DNA from: Ningiella ruwaisensis
GTDB lineage: Bacteria; Pseudomonadota; Gammaproteobacteria; Enterobacterales; Alteromonadaceae
Assembly: GCF_004798935.1 (NCBI RefSeq)
Contig: NZ_RAHT01000002.1
Coordinates: 590,424 to 654,423, forward strand
Direction of reading: 5' to 3'
Length of the DNA: 64,000 nt
Shown here: positions 38,247-48,205 of the stretch, one piece after another
How positions within the stretch are numbered: position 1 is the stretch's first letter
Layout of the letters: each line of letters begins with the position of its first letter
Notes under the pieces: generated by a model
What the model saw: only the letters and a program-made list of their open reading frames with translations
Databases searched by the model: none
Told to the model about the DNA's origin: nothing
Translations under genes and position numbers: made by a program

Positions 38247-39661
38247 TAGAACCCGTTTGGATCGTCGACGACGATAGCTCGATTCGCTGGGTGCTTGAGA
38301 AAGCGCTTAAAGCGGCGCAGGTAGGCTGTATGAGCTTTGATAATCCGGAGGATTTGCTCTTGCAAATTGAATCTGGCCAAGCCCCTCAAGTGATCATATC
38401 AGATGTACGAATGCCTCAGATGGACGGTATGACGCTTTTAGAAGAAGTCCATCATCATTACCCCGATTTGCCCATCATTATTATGACTGCACACTCCGAT
38501 TTAGATAGCGCAGTCAACGCCTATCAGGGTGGCGCATTTGAGTATTTGCCTAAACCTTTTGATATTGATGATGCTGTTGATTTAATCAAGCGCGCTTTAG
38601 AACATGCCAGCGATCTGTCAATCGAAAAAGCAAGAACAAAAAGTAACAATGCCAGTAATCCAACTAAAGAGATCATTGGTGAAGCACCAGCAATGCAGGA
38701 AGTATTTAGGGCAATAGGCAGACTGTCTCGTTCTTCCATTAGCGTGCTTATTAATGGTCAATCTGGTACAGGAAAAGAGTTAGTTGCGCAAGCGCTGCAC
38801 AAGCACAGTCCTCGCGCTCAGCAAACCTTTGTAGCGCTCAACATGGCAGCGATACCAGCTGATTTGGTTGAATCGGAGTTGTTTGGACATGAAAAAGGCG
38901 CTTTTACCGGCGCGCAAAATGCGCGTCAGGGTCGTTTTGAACAGGCAAATGGTGGCACGCTATTTTTAGATGAAATTGGTGATATGCCAATTGATGTTCA
39001 AACCCGTTTATTACGTGTGCTGGCTGACGGACAATTTTACCGCGTAGGTGGTCACAACCCGGTTACCGTAGATGTCAGAATTATTGCCGCGACGCACCAG
39101 AATCTTGAAAAACGGGTTATGGAAGGTAAATTCAGAGAAGATTTATATCATCGACTTAACGTTATACGGATCCATATTCCCTCATTAAATGAACGAAGAG
39201 AAGATATACCGCTTCTTGCCAATCATTTTTTAGCCAAAGCATCGAAAGAGCTTGGCGTTGAAATGAAAACGCTATCAAAAGCAACGGCTAAAAAGCTTAC
39301 CGAATTAAGCTGGCCCGGTAACGTAAGACAGCTTGAAAACACCTGTCGTTGGCTAACAGTAATGGCAAGCGGACAAGAGATTTTGCTAAATGATTTACCG
39401 CCAGAACTGACCACAACAGCTGAAGTCGAGCAGGCAGCTGAGAAGAATGATTGGACCGTCTTATTATCAAACTGGGCTGAAAAGCAGCTGGTATCCGGAA
39501 AGAACGACATTCTCGATGTGGCTCAACATGAATTTGAGCGGATATTGCTAAATTGTGCGCTTAAGCACACTCAGGGACACAAGCAAGAAGCGGCCAAACG
39601 CTTGGGATGGGGAAGAAATACCCTTACGCGCAAGCTTAAAGAGCTGGACATAGACAGCTGA
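38243..39661 (+). CDS. glnG: Nitrogen-regulation response regulator NtrC (GlnG)
   Basis: Sigma-54 activator of 472 residues. Receiver domain with phospho-Asp in IISDVRMPQMDG; AAA+ domain with Walker A NGQSGTGKELVA, the sigma-54-contact loop GAFTGA and Walker B GGTLFLDEIGD; C-terminal Fis-type helix-turn-helix KQEAAKRLGWGRNTLTRKL. It binds the dyads seen upstream of glnA and glnL. Confidence 0.97.
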   Translation: MIEPVWIVDDDSSIRWVLEKALKAAQVGCMSFDNPEDLLLQIESGQAPQVIISDVRMPQMDGMTLLEEVHHHYPDLPIIIMTAHSDLDSAVNAYQGGAFEYLPKPFDIDDAVDLIKRALEHASDLSIEKARTKSNNASNPTKEIIGEAPAMQEVFRAIGRLSRSSISVLINGQSGTGKELVAQALHKHSPRAQQTFVALNMAAIPADLVESELFGHEKGAFTGAQNARQGRFEQANGGTLFLDEIGDMPIDVQTRLLRVLADGQFYRVGGHNPVTVDVRIIAATHQNLEKRVMEGKFREDLYHRLNVIRIHIPSLNERREDIPLLANHFLAKASKELGVEMKTLSKATAKKLTELSWPGNVRQLENTCRWLTVMASGQEILLNDLPPELTTTAEVEQAAEKNDWTVLLSNWAEKQLVSGKNDILDVAQHEFERILLNCALKHTQGHKQEAAKRLGWGRNTLTRKLKELDIDS

Positions 39662-39682
39662 GTGCTAGATTCATTCAGGCAC

Positions 39683-41305
39683 TCAGGCAATTTTTGCCTG
39701 GTTTATGGCGTGCAACGACTTAAATATTTTATGTTGTTTAGCGATGGCAAGTTGCTCGTCCAAAATAGCTTGCAGATCATCTTCGGTAGTCAGCGGATTC
39801 GCCAGAACAACTCTGAATACGGTAACAGCTTGTTGATGGTACTGCTCTACTTCAATTCGTGTTCGTGAAACAAAAGACTTACCGGCTTCACGCTGTTGCT
39901 TTTGAACCGAAACCGTTAATGCATCCAACTGGTGATTAATATTCTGCTGTGCATCTTCAGACAACTCTTCTAGATGCGATAGCACCTGAGGCCGAATACG
40001 GTAGGTCAAAAGCGAAAGAACAGGAGAAGTGATCAACTCAAAATCAGGGTGCCGGTCTATCATGCTGGCAAAAGCCTGCGCCTGTTCGATGGAGCGGTCA
40101 ATTAACAATTCATATCCTCTTCGTCCTAAAATATGAAACGAGGAATAAACCATCATCGCCATGCCATTTCGGGAACCCTCGAGCGTAGTTGAACCTAAAT
40201 CTTTAGAGCCTTGACGCAAAATATATTGAGCATGATGCCGCACAGAATTACTCGCAGCGGGATCTTTGAAAATCGCCATACCGGCACCCATTGGCACATA
40301 CATTTGCTTATGGGCATCGATTGTTACTGAATCCGCTTTTTCGATCCCTTTCAGTTTGTGACGATACTTGCCAGAAAATAAGGTAGCGCCGCCCCACGCA
40401 GCATCAACATGAAACCAGCAGCCCAATTCCTTGGCAACCTCGGCTAATTCGTTCAGCGGGTCAACATGCCCGGTTTCCGTTGTGCCAGCAATGCCAACGA
40501 TTGCCAGCAACTTGTTACCTGACTCCTGATAAGCTTTACCCACCTTAAGCGCAAGCTCGGGGCTAAGAATTTGTTTCGGACTTTCAACGCTTATCATGTT
40601 ATCGCGCCCTATTCCCAGCACATCTACGGTTTTACCAAGCGAATAATGACCACGACGCGACGACATCAAACCTAGGTTTTCAATGCCATAATGTTTGTAA
40701 GCTTGTACTAATCCAGCCTTTGCAACACCTTTAAAGCCGGGTTTAGGCCCTAAAAGATGATTTCTGGCAACCCACAATGCCGTAATATTCGCAATGGTTC
40801 CCCCTGAGCAGAATGCACCAAGCGAATGCTCTGCACTATGCAGATAACGGGCGTAAAAATCATCAGATTGAGAATAGATGAGATTATGAAGCATGCCCAA
40901 GGTCTGACGCTCCAGCGGCGTGAACGCCTTTGAAGTCTCTATTTTCACCAGGTTCTGATTCAGACCTACCATCAGTTTCGATAAAGGCAAATGAAAATAC
41001 GGCAAGGCAGATGTCATATGCCCGATAAAAGTTGGAGCATAGGTATTGACTGAATGTGCCACCAACTTTTCCAACAGGCTCTGGGCATGACTCGAAACAA
41101 ACTCTGGTGAATCTGGCAATATCGGGCTTGAAAAATCTTGTTCGATTTCTTCCAGAGAGGTCTTTTTAGTGACCACATGTTGAGATAAAAAATCAGACAC
41201 ATTATCAGACAAATGTCGTTCGATTTTTGCTAGCGTGGAGTCGTCGTGCTCAGGTTTTGTGAATACTCTGAACAAATGTTCCAAGCTTACTTCTGCTTTT
41301 GCCAA
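39683..41305 (-). CDS. panP: PLP-dependent aspartate 1-decarboxylase PanP
   Basis: 540-residue group II decarboxylase resembling PanP of Vibrio and Shewanella relatives, which makes beta-alanine from aspartate for pantothenate and CoA in bacteria lacking PanD. The PLP lysine is in TIDAHKQMYVP, with FHVDAAWGGATLF and FCSGGTIANITALW as other group II hallmarks. A glutamate decarboxylase is less likely, because length and N-terminal region fit the PanP family. TTG start; the 3' end converges on glnG. Confidence 0.88.
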   Translation of the reverse strand: MAKAEVSLEHLFRVFTKPEHDDSTLAKIERHLSDNVSDFLSQHVVTKKTSLEEIEQDFSSPILPDSPEFVSSHAQSLLEKLVAHSVNTYAPTFIGHMTSALPYFHLPLSKLMVGLNQNLVKIETSKAFTPLERQTLGMLHNLIYSQSDDFYARYLHSAEHSLGAFCSGGTIANITALWVARNHLLGPKPGFKGVAKAGLVQAYKHYGIENLGLMSSRRGHYSLGKTVDVLGIGRDNMISVESPKQILSPELALKVGKAYQESGNKLLAIVGIAGTTETGHVDPLNELAEVAKELGCWFHVDAAWGGATLFSGKYRHKLKGIEKADSVTIDAHKQMYVPMGAGMAIFKDPAASNSVRHHAQYILRQGSKDLGSTTLEGSRNGMAMMVYSSFHILGRRGYELLIDRSIEQAQAFASMIDRHPDFELITSPVLSLLTYRIRPQVLSHLEELSEDAQQNINHQLDALTVSVQKQQREAGKSFVSRTRIEVEQYHQQAVTVFRVVLANPLTTEDDLQAILDEQLAIAKQHKIFKSLHAINQAKIA

Positions 41306-41602
41306 GGAGATGTTCCGCCTTCTATCAATTAAAGACTGTGCATTTTGCCTGTGTGCTTTGCCTGTTTTAACAACAGTTCAAGGTACACGGGCAATGTTAT
41401 ATCCCCTAAAGACCGCAAAGGATCACAGCGCTCAAAGCGGGTTATAGATGCACAAGCTAAGGTCGGCACTTTAACTCAGTTTATGAAAATTTACCAAGCG
41501 AACTACAAAAAAGCCTAAATAAATTTTAAAAAAAGCGCTAAAGGCTTCGGTATTTCTACAGTTAATAAACTATAGACCAATTTTTAATCAAGCCGTGAAT
41601 CC

Positions 41603-42328
41603 GTGAACTTGCAGCCATTGCCCGTCGAAACCGCATTTAATCTAGCGCAAATTGTGCCTTTTTATCAGCCAATTTTTGCCCTCAATAATCGCCGCGCAGT
41701 CCGCTATGAATGCCTGGCCAGATTCCTCGATACCAATCAGCGAATAATGATGCCCAACGATTTTTTATATATTGTTGAGCGTGATTGCCAGGCAGCGAAT
41801 ATGACAGCAAGAATACTCGAATTAACAAGAGCCTATTGCCAGCCTCGCCAAATGTCATGGTCAATTAACTTATTTAAAAGCGATTTGCTTGACCAACCTC
41901 TTTTGCATGATATTCAGGCAATGAGCCAGTTATCTAAAAGTCGTCTATGTGGAATTGAAATTAGCTACGAGACAATCAAAGATGATTTAGAGGCGCTTGG
42001 TGAGCTCAGACGAGAAATGAACGCACTGCATATTACTATTGACGATATTGATGAGTGTAATGAAAGTCTGTTTGCGCTGATTGCTAGCGGCATAGATGCC
42101 ATAAAAATTCAAACTGATGCACTCAAAAAGCTCTGCTCAAAAGGCGACGGTGCACACGATATTCAAGCGCTTAAATCACATTGCGATAAGCATAAATGCC
42201 TACTTATCGCGGAACACATAGAAAGCGCAGACTCACTTTCGCTCGTTCAATCCCTAGACATCAAATATGGACAAGGCTTTTTTCTCTCTCATCCTTTACA
42301 GCAAGTTATAGCTGTCCATAGCGCCTGA
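41603..42328 (+). CDS. Stand-alone EAL-like protein, probably catalytically impaired
   Basis: 241 residues forming one EAL fold without partner domains. Motifs are altered: EAL is ECL (RYECLARF), SINLFKSDL replaces the usual N-containing motif, the DDFG loop reads IDDIDE, the IKID element reads IKIQ and the AEGVE element reads AEHIE, while YGQGFFLSHPL remains. Loss of the second Asp of the DFG/KID region suggests reduced or no c-di-GMP hydrolysis; binding may remain. GTG start. Its last 40 bases overlap the end of the convergent methyltransferase gene. Confidence 0.82.
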   Translation: MNLQPLPVETAFNLAQIVPFYQPIFALNNRRAVRYECLARFLDTNQRIMMPNDFLYIVERDCQAANMTARILELTRAYCQPRQMSWSINLFKSDLLDQPLLHDIQAMSQLSKSRLCGIEISYETIKDDLEALGELRREMNALHITIDDIDECNESLFALIASGIDAIKIQTDALKKLCSKGDGAHDIQALKSHCDKHKCLLIAEHIESADSLSLVQSLDIKYGQGFFLSHPLQQVIAVHSA

Positions 42329-43077
42329 CCGCCGAGCGCGTATTTCCGCTCGAATGGAGATATTGCTGTATTTGCTCTTGACGCTTGCGCCTTAGCAAAT
42401 GCATTTGACGACTGATTATCAACATTGTGTTCGGTCACTTGCATCTTTACGTTGTAAGCGTTTGCCGCTTTTGCAAACTCATCAACATATAGCTTCCAGT
42501 TTGAACGAACTTCGATTTGTTTCGTGCACTTAAGAATGTATGGAAATACCGGGCTCGCGTGCCACCGCTTTCCAAGCTGCGCTTTTTTAGGATAAGGGTT
42601 GGGATAGAGAATATATTGTTTAACCAGCCTCCATTGAATTGGAATCCGCCCGTACTCAAGCGTATCGACAAACGATTGTGTGAGTGCATCCGCCAATAAA
42701 CGCCAAAAATCATTTAGATCTGCCTGGATGACCCAAAAACGCCGTTCAACGCTGTCTGCGGCATCGCTTGTTAAATAGCCTTTGGCGTAATGACCATGTT
42801 TAGCAAGCCTTTCAGCAGATTTATCAACGCCAATCACCACCGCCTCAGGATATCGCTTTGCAAGCGCAGCCGTGCTCTCGCCTACTCCGCAACATGCATC
42901 TAGTATCAGCTCGCCACTATAGTCTTTTAATTCAAACAGCAATTTATCAAACGTCTGTTTGGTATGTTTAGCAATAGGCCTTTGATATTTCATTTGCTTG
43001 TGCTTCTCAACAAGCTTGAGCAAATCCGGATGAATGCCGCTCTGATTTGTTTCGACGGACTTAGGTGCAAATGACAC
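42289..43077 (-). CDS. TrmB-like SAM-dependent methyltransferase
   Basis: 262-residue class I methyltransferase: motif I LILDACCGVGESTAALA, acidic end of strand 2 VIGVDKS, and the TrmB-like LYPNPYPKKAQLGKRW segment. This resembles a paralogue of tRNA (guanine-N7)-methyltransferase rather than TrmB itself, since spacing and N-terminus differ. GTG start. It begins 4 bases after the ABC-2 permease gene stop, so it may be co-transcribed with that exporter. Confidence 0.8.
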   Translation of the reverse strand: MSFAPKSVETNQSGIHPDLLKLVEKHKQMKYQRPIAKHTKQTFDKLLFELKDYSGELILDACCGVGESTAALAKRYPEAVVIGVDKSAERLAKHGHYAKGYLTSDAADSVERRFWVIQADLNDFWRLLADALTQSFVDTLEYGRIPIQWRLVKQYILYPNPYPKKAQLGKRWHASPVFPYILKCTKQIEVRSNWKLYVDEFAKAANAYNVKMQVTEHNVDNQSSNAFAKAQASRANTAISPFERKYALGGQALWTAITCCKG

Positions 43078-43081
43078 GTTT

Positions 43082-43852
43082 CTAGCTTCGAATTCCTACG
43101 CCTTTTTTAAGCAGCCGATAGGCTGTTATATAAAGCAATAGGTTGAATCCAACAAGCAGGCCGAGCGCCACCAAATAATTAATATCAGATACCCCTAAAA
43201 AGCCGTAGCGGAAACCATTGACCATATAAACAATCGGATTGATTTGGCTTACCATCTGCCAAAAGTCGGGTAAAAGTGTGAGTGAGTAGAACACTCCACC
43301 TAAGTAAGTCAGTGGTGTCAGGACAAAAGTGGGGATCACACTTATATCGTCGAAGGTCTTAGCATAAATTCCATTTACCAGTCCTGCCATTGCAAAAAGC
43401 GTTGACGTAAGAATAAGCGTTACCACAATGACAATGAAATTGTGAATTTGCACGTCTACAAAAAACATCGAGACGCAAGTCACAATAATGCCAATAAGCA
43501 TTGCGCGCGCTACCCCGCCGCCAACAAAGCCAAATATTACGACCCAGGTGGGCACGGGCGCAACCAACAGCTCCTCGACATTACGCTGAAATTTGGCACT
43601 AAAAAACGAAGAAGAAACGTTTGAGTAACTATTGGTAATGATGGACATCATGATCAGCCCAGGCACTATGAACTCCATGTAAGTAAAGCCGCCCATCTGC
43701 CCAATTCGCTCTCCAATTAAACTGCCGAAGATCACAAAATACAGCGACATAGTAATGGCGGGCGGAACCAGTGTTTGCACCCAAATTCGCAAGAATCGCG
43801 TACATTCCTTAATCCAAATGGTTTTAAGCGCAGTGAAATTTCGTGAACTCAT
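43082..43852 (-). CDS. ABC-2 type exporter permease (YadH-like)
   Basis: 256-residue integral membrane protein with six predicted helices and the ABC-2 signature (SLTLLPDFWQMVSQINPIVYMVNGFRY). Pairs with the ATPase gene immediately upstream, whose stop overlaps its start (ATGA). YadGH-type exporters are widespread; the substrate is unknown. Confidence 0.92.
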   Translation of the reverse strand: MSSRNFTALKTIWIKECTRFLRIWVQTLVPPAITMSLYFVIFGSLIGERIGQMGGFTYMEFIVPGLIMMSIITNSYSNVSSSFFSAKFQRNVEELLVAPVPTWVVIFGFVGGGVARAMLIGIIVTCVSMFFVDVQIHNFIVIVVTLILTSTLFAMAGLVNGIYAKTFDDISVIPTFVLTPLTYLGGVFYSLTLLPDFWQMVSQINPIVYMVNGFRYGFLGVSDINYLVALGLLVGFNLLLYITAYRLLKKGVGIRS

Positions 43853-44826
43853 GCTCGTTTCTCCTGGCCTGTTTGTGTGGGTTTTACGTCGCTGCCGTTA
43901 GCAGTTTGTGCCTTGGCACGCCCTGACTCTACAAGCCGAACAAACAATTCTTCCAAGCGATTTGCCTTATTACGCATGCTCATAACTTTAATGTTCTGAT
44001 TGGCAAAACGCTCAAAAACTGCATTCAAACCAGCCTCTTTAGGTACGTCTACTTCAAGCGTGGTGTCATCAAGCGCTCGCGTTTCGAATTCGGGAATGGC
44101 GACACTGTTTGCGCCCTGTTCAATATCAAACACGAAGGTTTCGATGTTTAAGGTGGCCAAAAGCGCTTTCATGCTGGTGTTTTCAACAATTTCGCCTTTG
44201 TCGATAATCCCGATATTTCGGCATAACATTTCCGCCTCTTCCAGGTAGTGAGTGGTGAGAATGATGGTTATACCTTGTTCATTAATTTCTTTTAAGAAAG
44301 ACCACATTGAACGGCGAACTTCAATATCGACACCAGCGGTTGGTTCGTCCAATATCAGCATTTTTGGCTCGTGCATCAGCGCACGTGCAATCATGAGCCT
44401 GCGTTTCATGCCTCCTGAAAGCTCTCTTGCTCTGGCGTTGCGTTTGTCCCACAAGTCCAATTGCTTGAGATATTTTTGAGCACGTTCTTTTGCCAGTGCA
44501 CGAGGCACCCCGTAGTACCCTGCCTGATTAACAACAATTTGCATTAAAGTTTCAAACTGATTGAAATTGAATTCTTGCGGAACAAGTCCAATACAGCTTT
44601 TAGCTTCAACTTCATCTTGAACGGAGTCAAAACCAAAAACACTTACGGCGCCAGCGCTTTTGTTCACAAGTGAGCAAATAATACCGATTGTGGTTGACTT
44701 GCCAGCCCCGTTTGGACCAAGCAGTGCGTAAAAATCGCCCTGTTCTACTTCTAAATCTATGCCTTTAAGCGCCCTGACGCCGCCAGCATAAGTCTTTTCC
44801 AGCCCTTTGATGCTAAGTGCTTTCAT
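43849..44826 (-). CDS. ABC exporter ATP-binding protein (YadG-like)
   Basis: 325-residue ABC-2 ATPase: Walker A GPNGAGKSTT, Q-loop LVPQEFNFN, signature LSGGMKRRLMIARAL, Walker B MLILDEPTAGVD, H-loop TTHYLEEAE. The C-terminal extension (about 220-325) is typical of the class. First gene of the exporter operon on the minus strand. Confidence 0.93.
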   Translation of the reverse strand: MKALSIKGLEKTYAGGVRALKGIDLEVEQGDFYALLGPNGAGKSTTIGIICSLVNKSAGAVSVFGFDSVQDEVEAKSCIGLVPQEFNFNQFETLMQIVVNQAGYYGVPRALAKERAQKYLKQLDLWDKRNARARELSGGMKRRLMIARALMHEPKMLILDEPTAGVDIEVRRSMWSFLKEINEQGITIILTTHYLEEAEMLCRNIGIIDKGEIVENTSMKALLATLNIETFVFDIEQGANSVAIPEFETRALDDTTLEVDVPKEAGLNAVFERFANQNIKVMSMRNKANRLEELFVRLVESGRAKAQTANGSDVKPTQTGQEKRA

Positions 44827-44953
44827 TTACTTCTCTTGAATTTTTTTATGATGGTTTTACAACTGATAAAATCTGCGCTTGTCGCAAAAAGTACAATCAA
44901 CTGTCGCGATGAAAGCGCGAATTATAGCAGGACGGACAAAGATGCGCATATAA

Positions 44954-45469
44954 CTATTGGCTATGGTGCATTCGAGAACGCGTGCGCAAAAAAGTCTGCT
45001 GAATAATAAACGCGTCGCTGCTCGCACGGTGCCGCTTTAATCCGCAGTTTTCAATCACACTTAGCTTTTCATCGTCCCAAAGTGCTATTTGCGGTTCACT
45101 TAGCACCATTTCAAGGGATGAAATACTAAACTCCATCCGCACTGCCGCCTGCGCAAAGAGCTTTACTATCCAGGGATGGTCAACTACCCAGGCATCGGAG
45201 TACAAGGTCATGTCCTTTGCGTGTGCATTGAGTGCAAGGCATACTGCGATAGGGTCTTCGCCATAGGCTAGCAAATCAGCATAGCAAATACCGTGAACAG
45301 CCTGTGCTTTATCATCCCAATATTGCCACTGAGGAAAAGGGCGTATAAGTTTGCAAAAGCGCTGGCCGTTAGGCAGAGCAATGCCGATTTCAATGGGATA
45401 GCTTTGTGCACCAAAGCCGCTTGCTTCTACATCGATAATTGCAGGAGTGCTTGTAAATGGAATAGTCAC
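44954..45469 (-). CDS. DEDD-family 3'-5' exonuclease-like protein
   Basis: 171 residues starting with a DxE motif (IIDVEASGFG) and ending with HRASSDA, the H-x3-D of DEDDh nucleases; LYSDAWVVDHPW could supply the middle Asp. The fold is that of short RNase T/Orn-like exonucleases. Substrate unknown. GTG start; no operon partner. Confidence 0.75.
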   Translation of the reverse strand: MTIPFTSTPAIIDVEASGFGAQSYPIEIGIALPNGQRFCKLIRPFPQWQYWDDKAQAVHGICYADLLAYGEDPIAVCLALNAHAKDMTLYSDAWVVDHPWIVKLFAQAAVRMEFSISSLEMVLSEPQIALWDDEKLSVIENCGLKRHRASSDAFIIQQTFLRTRSRMHHSQ

Positions 45470-45649
45470 GTAAGCCTTATTATTTTACATAAAATGATTG
45501 TAACGATGATTTATTATCTTGCCAGCAATAATATGCAAAAAAAACTGTCAAGCTTAATCAACAATGCAAATTCGCTCGCTTACTGACGTAAAGCGTAAGT
45601 ATTGATATCATCATTATTATGAAAACTGTTTGGTAGATTTAATAAGTAT

Positions 45650-46096
45650 ATGCGTGACGATAAATTTGTTGATCCTCGATTGCAAGCGCGAGAAAAAATG
45701 TTTCAGCAACTGCATTTAAGCACGTTTGAGACGATGGGTTATGCGCACAACATTCAAAGCTACGTTGAAAAAACCGGCCAGGATATAGAATCTGATCATC
45801 CCGATTACCAGCAGTTATTGCGTGATTACGAAATTACAAAAAATCTATCCAAGCTTGATGATTCTCAGTTAGAAGGCCTGTGCGCTCAAACAGATGCGGC
45901 ACTTAAATCAAAAACTCAGGCCAATGCTGTATATGCTCAACTCTGCGCAGCGGCATGCAGTGCGCTAAACCACTGGCGTATTTTATCGGAGATTCCTTTG
46001 GACTTGAGGGATAATGACGAAGTTACAAAAACCCTAAAAAACAAATTCCACCAGCACAAAGATACCTGGGAGTTTATTCTTAAGGATATTTCCTAA
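45650..46096 (+). CDS. Hypothetical protein, mostly helical
   Basis: 148 residues, soluble, acidic/Gln-rich and predicted largely alpha-helical. No motif I recognise and no signal peptide. It stands between a divergent exonuclease-like gene and a convergent DoxX gene, and a strong terminator follows it, which supports a real transcription unit. Confidence 0.65.
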   Translation: MRDDKFVDPRLQAREKMFQQLHLSTFETMGYAHNIQSYVEKTGQDIESDHPDYQQLLRDYEITKNLSKLDDSQLEGLCAQTDAALKSKTQANAVYAQLCAAACSALNHWRILSEIPLDLRDNDEVTKTLKNKFHQHKDTWEFILKDIS

Positions 46097-46112
46097 GCGC
46101 TCTCTCAACGAC

Positions 46113-46147
46113 AAAAGCGCTTATCAGGTCAGTGATAAGCGCTTTTT
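46113..46147. terminator. Strong convergent terminator
   Basis: AAAAGCGCTTATC (46113-46125) pairs with GATAAGCGCTTTT (46134-46146). A-run and T-run flank the stem, so it can act on both the hypothetical gene (+) and the DoxX gene (-). Confidence 0.88.
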
Positions 46148-46172
46148 GCTGCTTTAAACATCGCTAACTCAA

Positions 46173-46655
46173 TCATGCGGCTTGAGCATTTAATGTTTCA
46201 GGTCTTCTTACTACTATAAGTCTGGTAGCAAGGAGATTGTCTAATGAAAATCTTCCGGCCCCCGATACCACCAAAGACAATGAAATAGCCATTAACGCCA
46301 AAGCAAAAGCATAGCCATTATTGGCCATAAACAAGCCGTTAGGCAGGTGCACTGTAACGATTGCTACCAACATTGTGATGCTTAAAGCAATGGCGGTTGG
46401 GCGGGTGAACAAACCAAGCAGTAACAATAAACCGCCAAAAAACTCAGCACTTCCGGCGAGCAGCGCCATAAGGTATCCAGGCTCCAGGCCGAGCGAGCTC
46501 ATAAATTGCCCCGTCCCTTCTAGCCCGTATCCGCCAAACCAACCGAAAAGTTTTTGCGCGCCATAAGCTGTGAAAATAAGGCCCGCTGCCAAGCGAAGCG
46601 CCAAGGGTGAATATGCGCCATTTTTAACAAAGGCGTGAGATAGTATTGTGTTCAT
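46173..46655 (-). CDS. DoxX-family membrane protein
   Basis: 160 residues from ATG 46655, chosen because GAGGAG lies 6 bases upstream; an earlier in-frame start adds 11 residues without a ribosome site. Four hydrophobic helices with the DoxX pattern RLAAGLIFTAYGAQKLFGWF near the N-terminus. Family members are membrane proteins linked to redox or sulfur stress; specific function unknown. Confidence 0.9.
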   Translation of the reverse strand: MNTILSHAFVKNGAYSPLALRLAAGLIFTAYGAQKLFGWFGGYGLEGTGQFMSSLGLEPGYLMALLAGSAEFFGGLLLLLGLFTRPTAIALSITMLVAIVTVHLPNGLFMANNGYAFALALMAISLSLVVSGAGRFSLDNLLATRLIVVRRPETLNAQAA

Positions 46656-46817
46656 AAATTTCTCCTCAAAGAATCCGTATAATTTCAATCATCGAACTTA
46701 AATAACTGAGCCATTGGCCCTAAGCGATGATGTAAATATATACCGATTAAATGAAAAGAAAATTGCAATAAATCAGTGATTTCTTTCTATAAAATAGAAA
46801 GAAATCAAATGAAGCAA

Positions 46818-47876
46818 TTATTCCGCTTTACTTCGTTGGGTAACAATCCGCTTTTCACGGCGTTTCCATAAGACTTTAGCAAGCTTTTTCATACTGACCG
46901 TTTTATCTTGTTCGTCCACTATTTCGACGCCCAACAAGCTTTCAAGCAAATCTTCCAGTGTAAGAATGCCTTCTAAGCCACCGTATTCGTCAACAACAAG
47001 AAGCATATGCACCCGTGAGTTTAAAAAATGATCAAAGGTTGCTGCCAAGGGCATATCGCCTAATAAAGTCACCATCGACTTGGCGAATTCAGCCAGCTTG
47101 GCTGAACCTTTACCGTTTGCAGCAGCTAACAGTACGTCTGTTTTAAGCACGTAACCGGTAATATGCTCGTTCTCATCATTCTCATAAACAGGAATGCGTG
47201 AGAAGGGATTATCTTGATACTCAGCGACAAATTCATTCACTGTAGTTTGATCCGACAGCGAAAACACGACTGTGCGGTGTGTCATTGCGTCAACAATTTT
47301 AAGTTCATGCAGGCTTAAAAGATTTTGAAGAAAGTTAGCTTCTTGTTGTGCAAGTTGTCCCTCTCGTCCCGACAGTTCAGCCATGGCAAGCAGTTCAGAA
47401 CGGCTCAATCCCTTAAGCGGACTTTCCTCGGTAAATCCACTGGTAAGCTTTTGCGACATTTTTACAAAAGGATAGAGAGCGATAATCAGATACTTGAGAA
47501 AATACGCGGTTGCAGGAGCAAGGGGGCGCCAAAAAGTCGCGCCGAGCGTTTTTGGAATAATTTCAGAAAAAACGAGAATTAAAAAGGTGAGGACAGCGGA
47601 TATGATACCTAAATAAGCATCACCAAACACTTTTACCGCTTGTGCACCTGCACCTGCTGCGCCCATGGTGTGAGAAATAGTATTCAAGGTAAGGATGGCA
47701 GATAAGGGCTTATTAATATCAGATGTTAGTCCGGATAATAGCTTACCTGAGGGCCGTCCTTCTTTTTCTAAAAGGGAAATATAAGCCTGAGAAACGCTTA
47801 AAATCACCGCCTCTGCTATGGAGCACAAAAAAGAAATGCCCAAAGCAATGGCAACGTAAATCAGCAGCAAAACCAT
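46818..47876 (-). CDS. CNNM/CorB-family transporter with CBS domains
   Basis: 352 residues: CNNM (DUF21) membrane domain (about 1-170, including CSIAEAVILS, TLNTISHTMG and SEIIPKTLG), then a CBS pair (about 190-320, with VDEYGGLEGILTLEDLLE). It lacks the C-terminal CorC/HlyC domain of longer members. Probable Mg2+ or other divalent-cation transport in the inner membrane. Confidence 0.88.
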   Translation of the reverse strand: MVLLLIYVAIALGISFLCSIAEAVILSVSQAYISLLEKEGRPSGKLLSGLTSDINKPLSAILTLNTISHTMGAAGAGAQAVKVFGDAYLGIISAVLTFLILVFSEIIPKTLGATFWRPLAPATAYFLKYLIIALYPFVKMSQKLTSGFTEESPLKGLSRSELLAMAELSGREGQLAQQEANFLQNLLSLHELKIVDAMTHRTVVFSLSDQTTVNEFVAEYQDNPFSRIPVYENDENEHITGYVLKTDVLLAAANGKGSAKLAEFAKSMVTLLGDMPLAATFDHFLNSRVHMLLVVDEYGGLEGILTLEDLLESLLGVEIVDEQDKTVSMKKLAKVLWKRREKRIVTQRSKAE

Positions 47877-48016
47877 TTGCGAGTAACCTTAAAAACCGAT
47901 CATCAAATACGATGCATTAGCATAGCATAAACAATACAATTTAATGCCACTGAAAAAACGCGCATATTTTGTTCGAAAAATGAATTGCTAGCGATAAGGA
48001 CTATATTCAGATTGGC

Positions 48017-48205
48017 CTACAATTTGGGCTTACGCATATAAATGTAAATAAAAATACTTGCAACGAGTGTCATCAATAACACATCTGCTCCCACGTTAAA
48101 TTCCATTTTCAGGTAGGACGGGTCAATAAATTCCAATAAGACCAACGAATAAACAACTGCTAAGACAACAAAAAAAACACGAAACAACACGCGAGAAATT
48201 TGCAC
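48017..48205 (-). CDS. Small two-helix membrane protein
   Basis: 62 residues with two hydrophobic helices (about 6-26 and 40-57) and a positively charged end (YMRKPKL), GTG start. No family recognised. Length, polarity pattern and lack of a competing reading frame support it, but weakly. Confidence 0.5.
   Translation of the reverse strand: MQISRVLFRVFFVVLAVVYSLVLLEFIDPSYLKMEFNVGADVLLMTLVASIFIYIYMRKPKL

Noticed and set aside
39660..39700. Overlapping small hairpins at the glnG/panP junction as terminators
   Set aside because: They lie mostly within the panP coding end and lack a consistent U-tract, so I did not call them.
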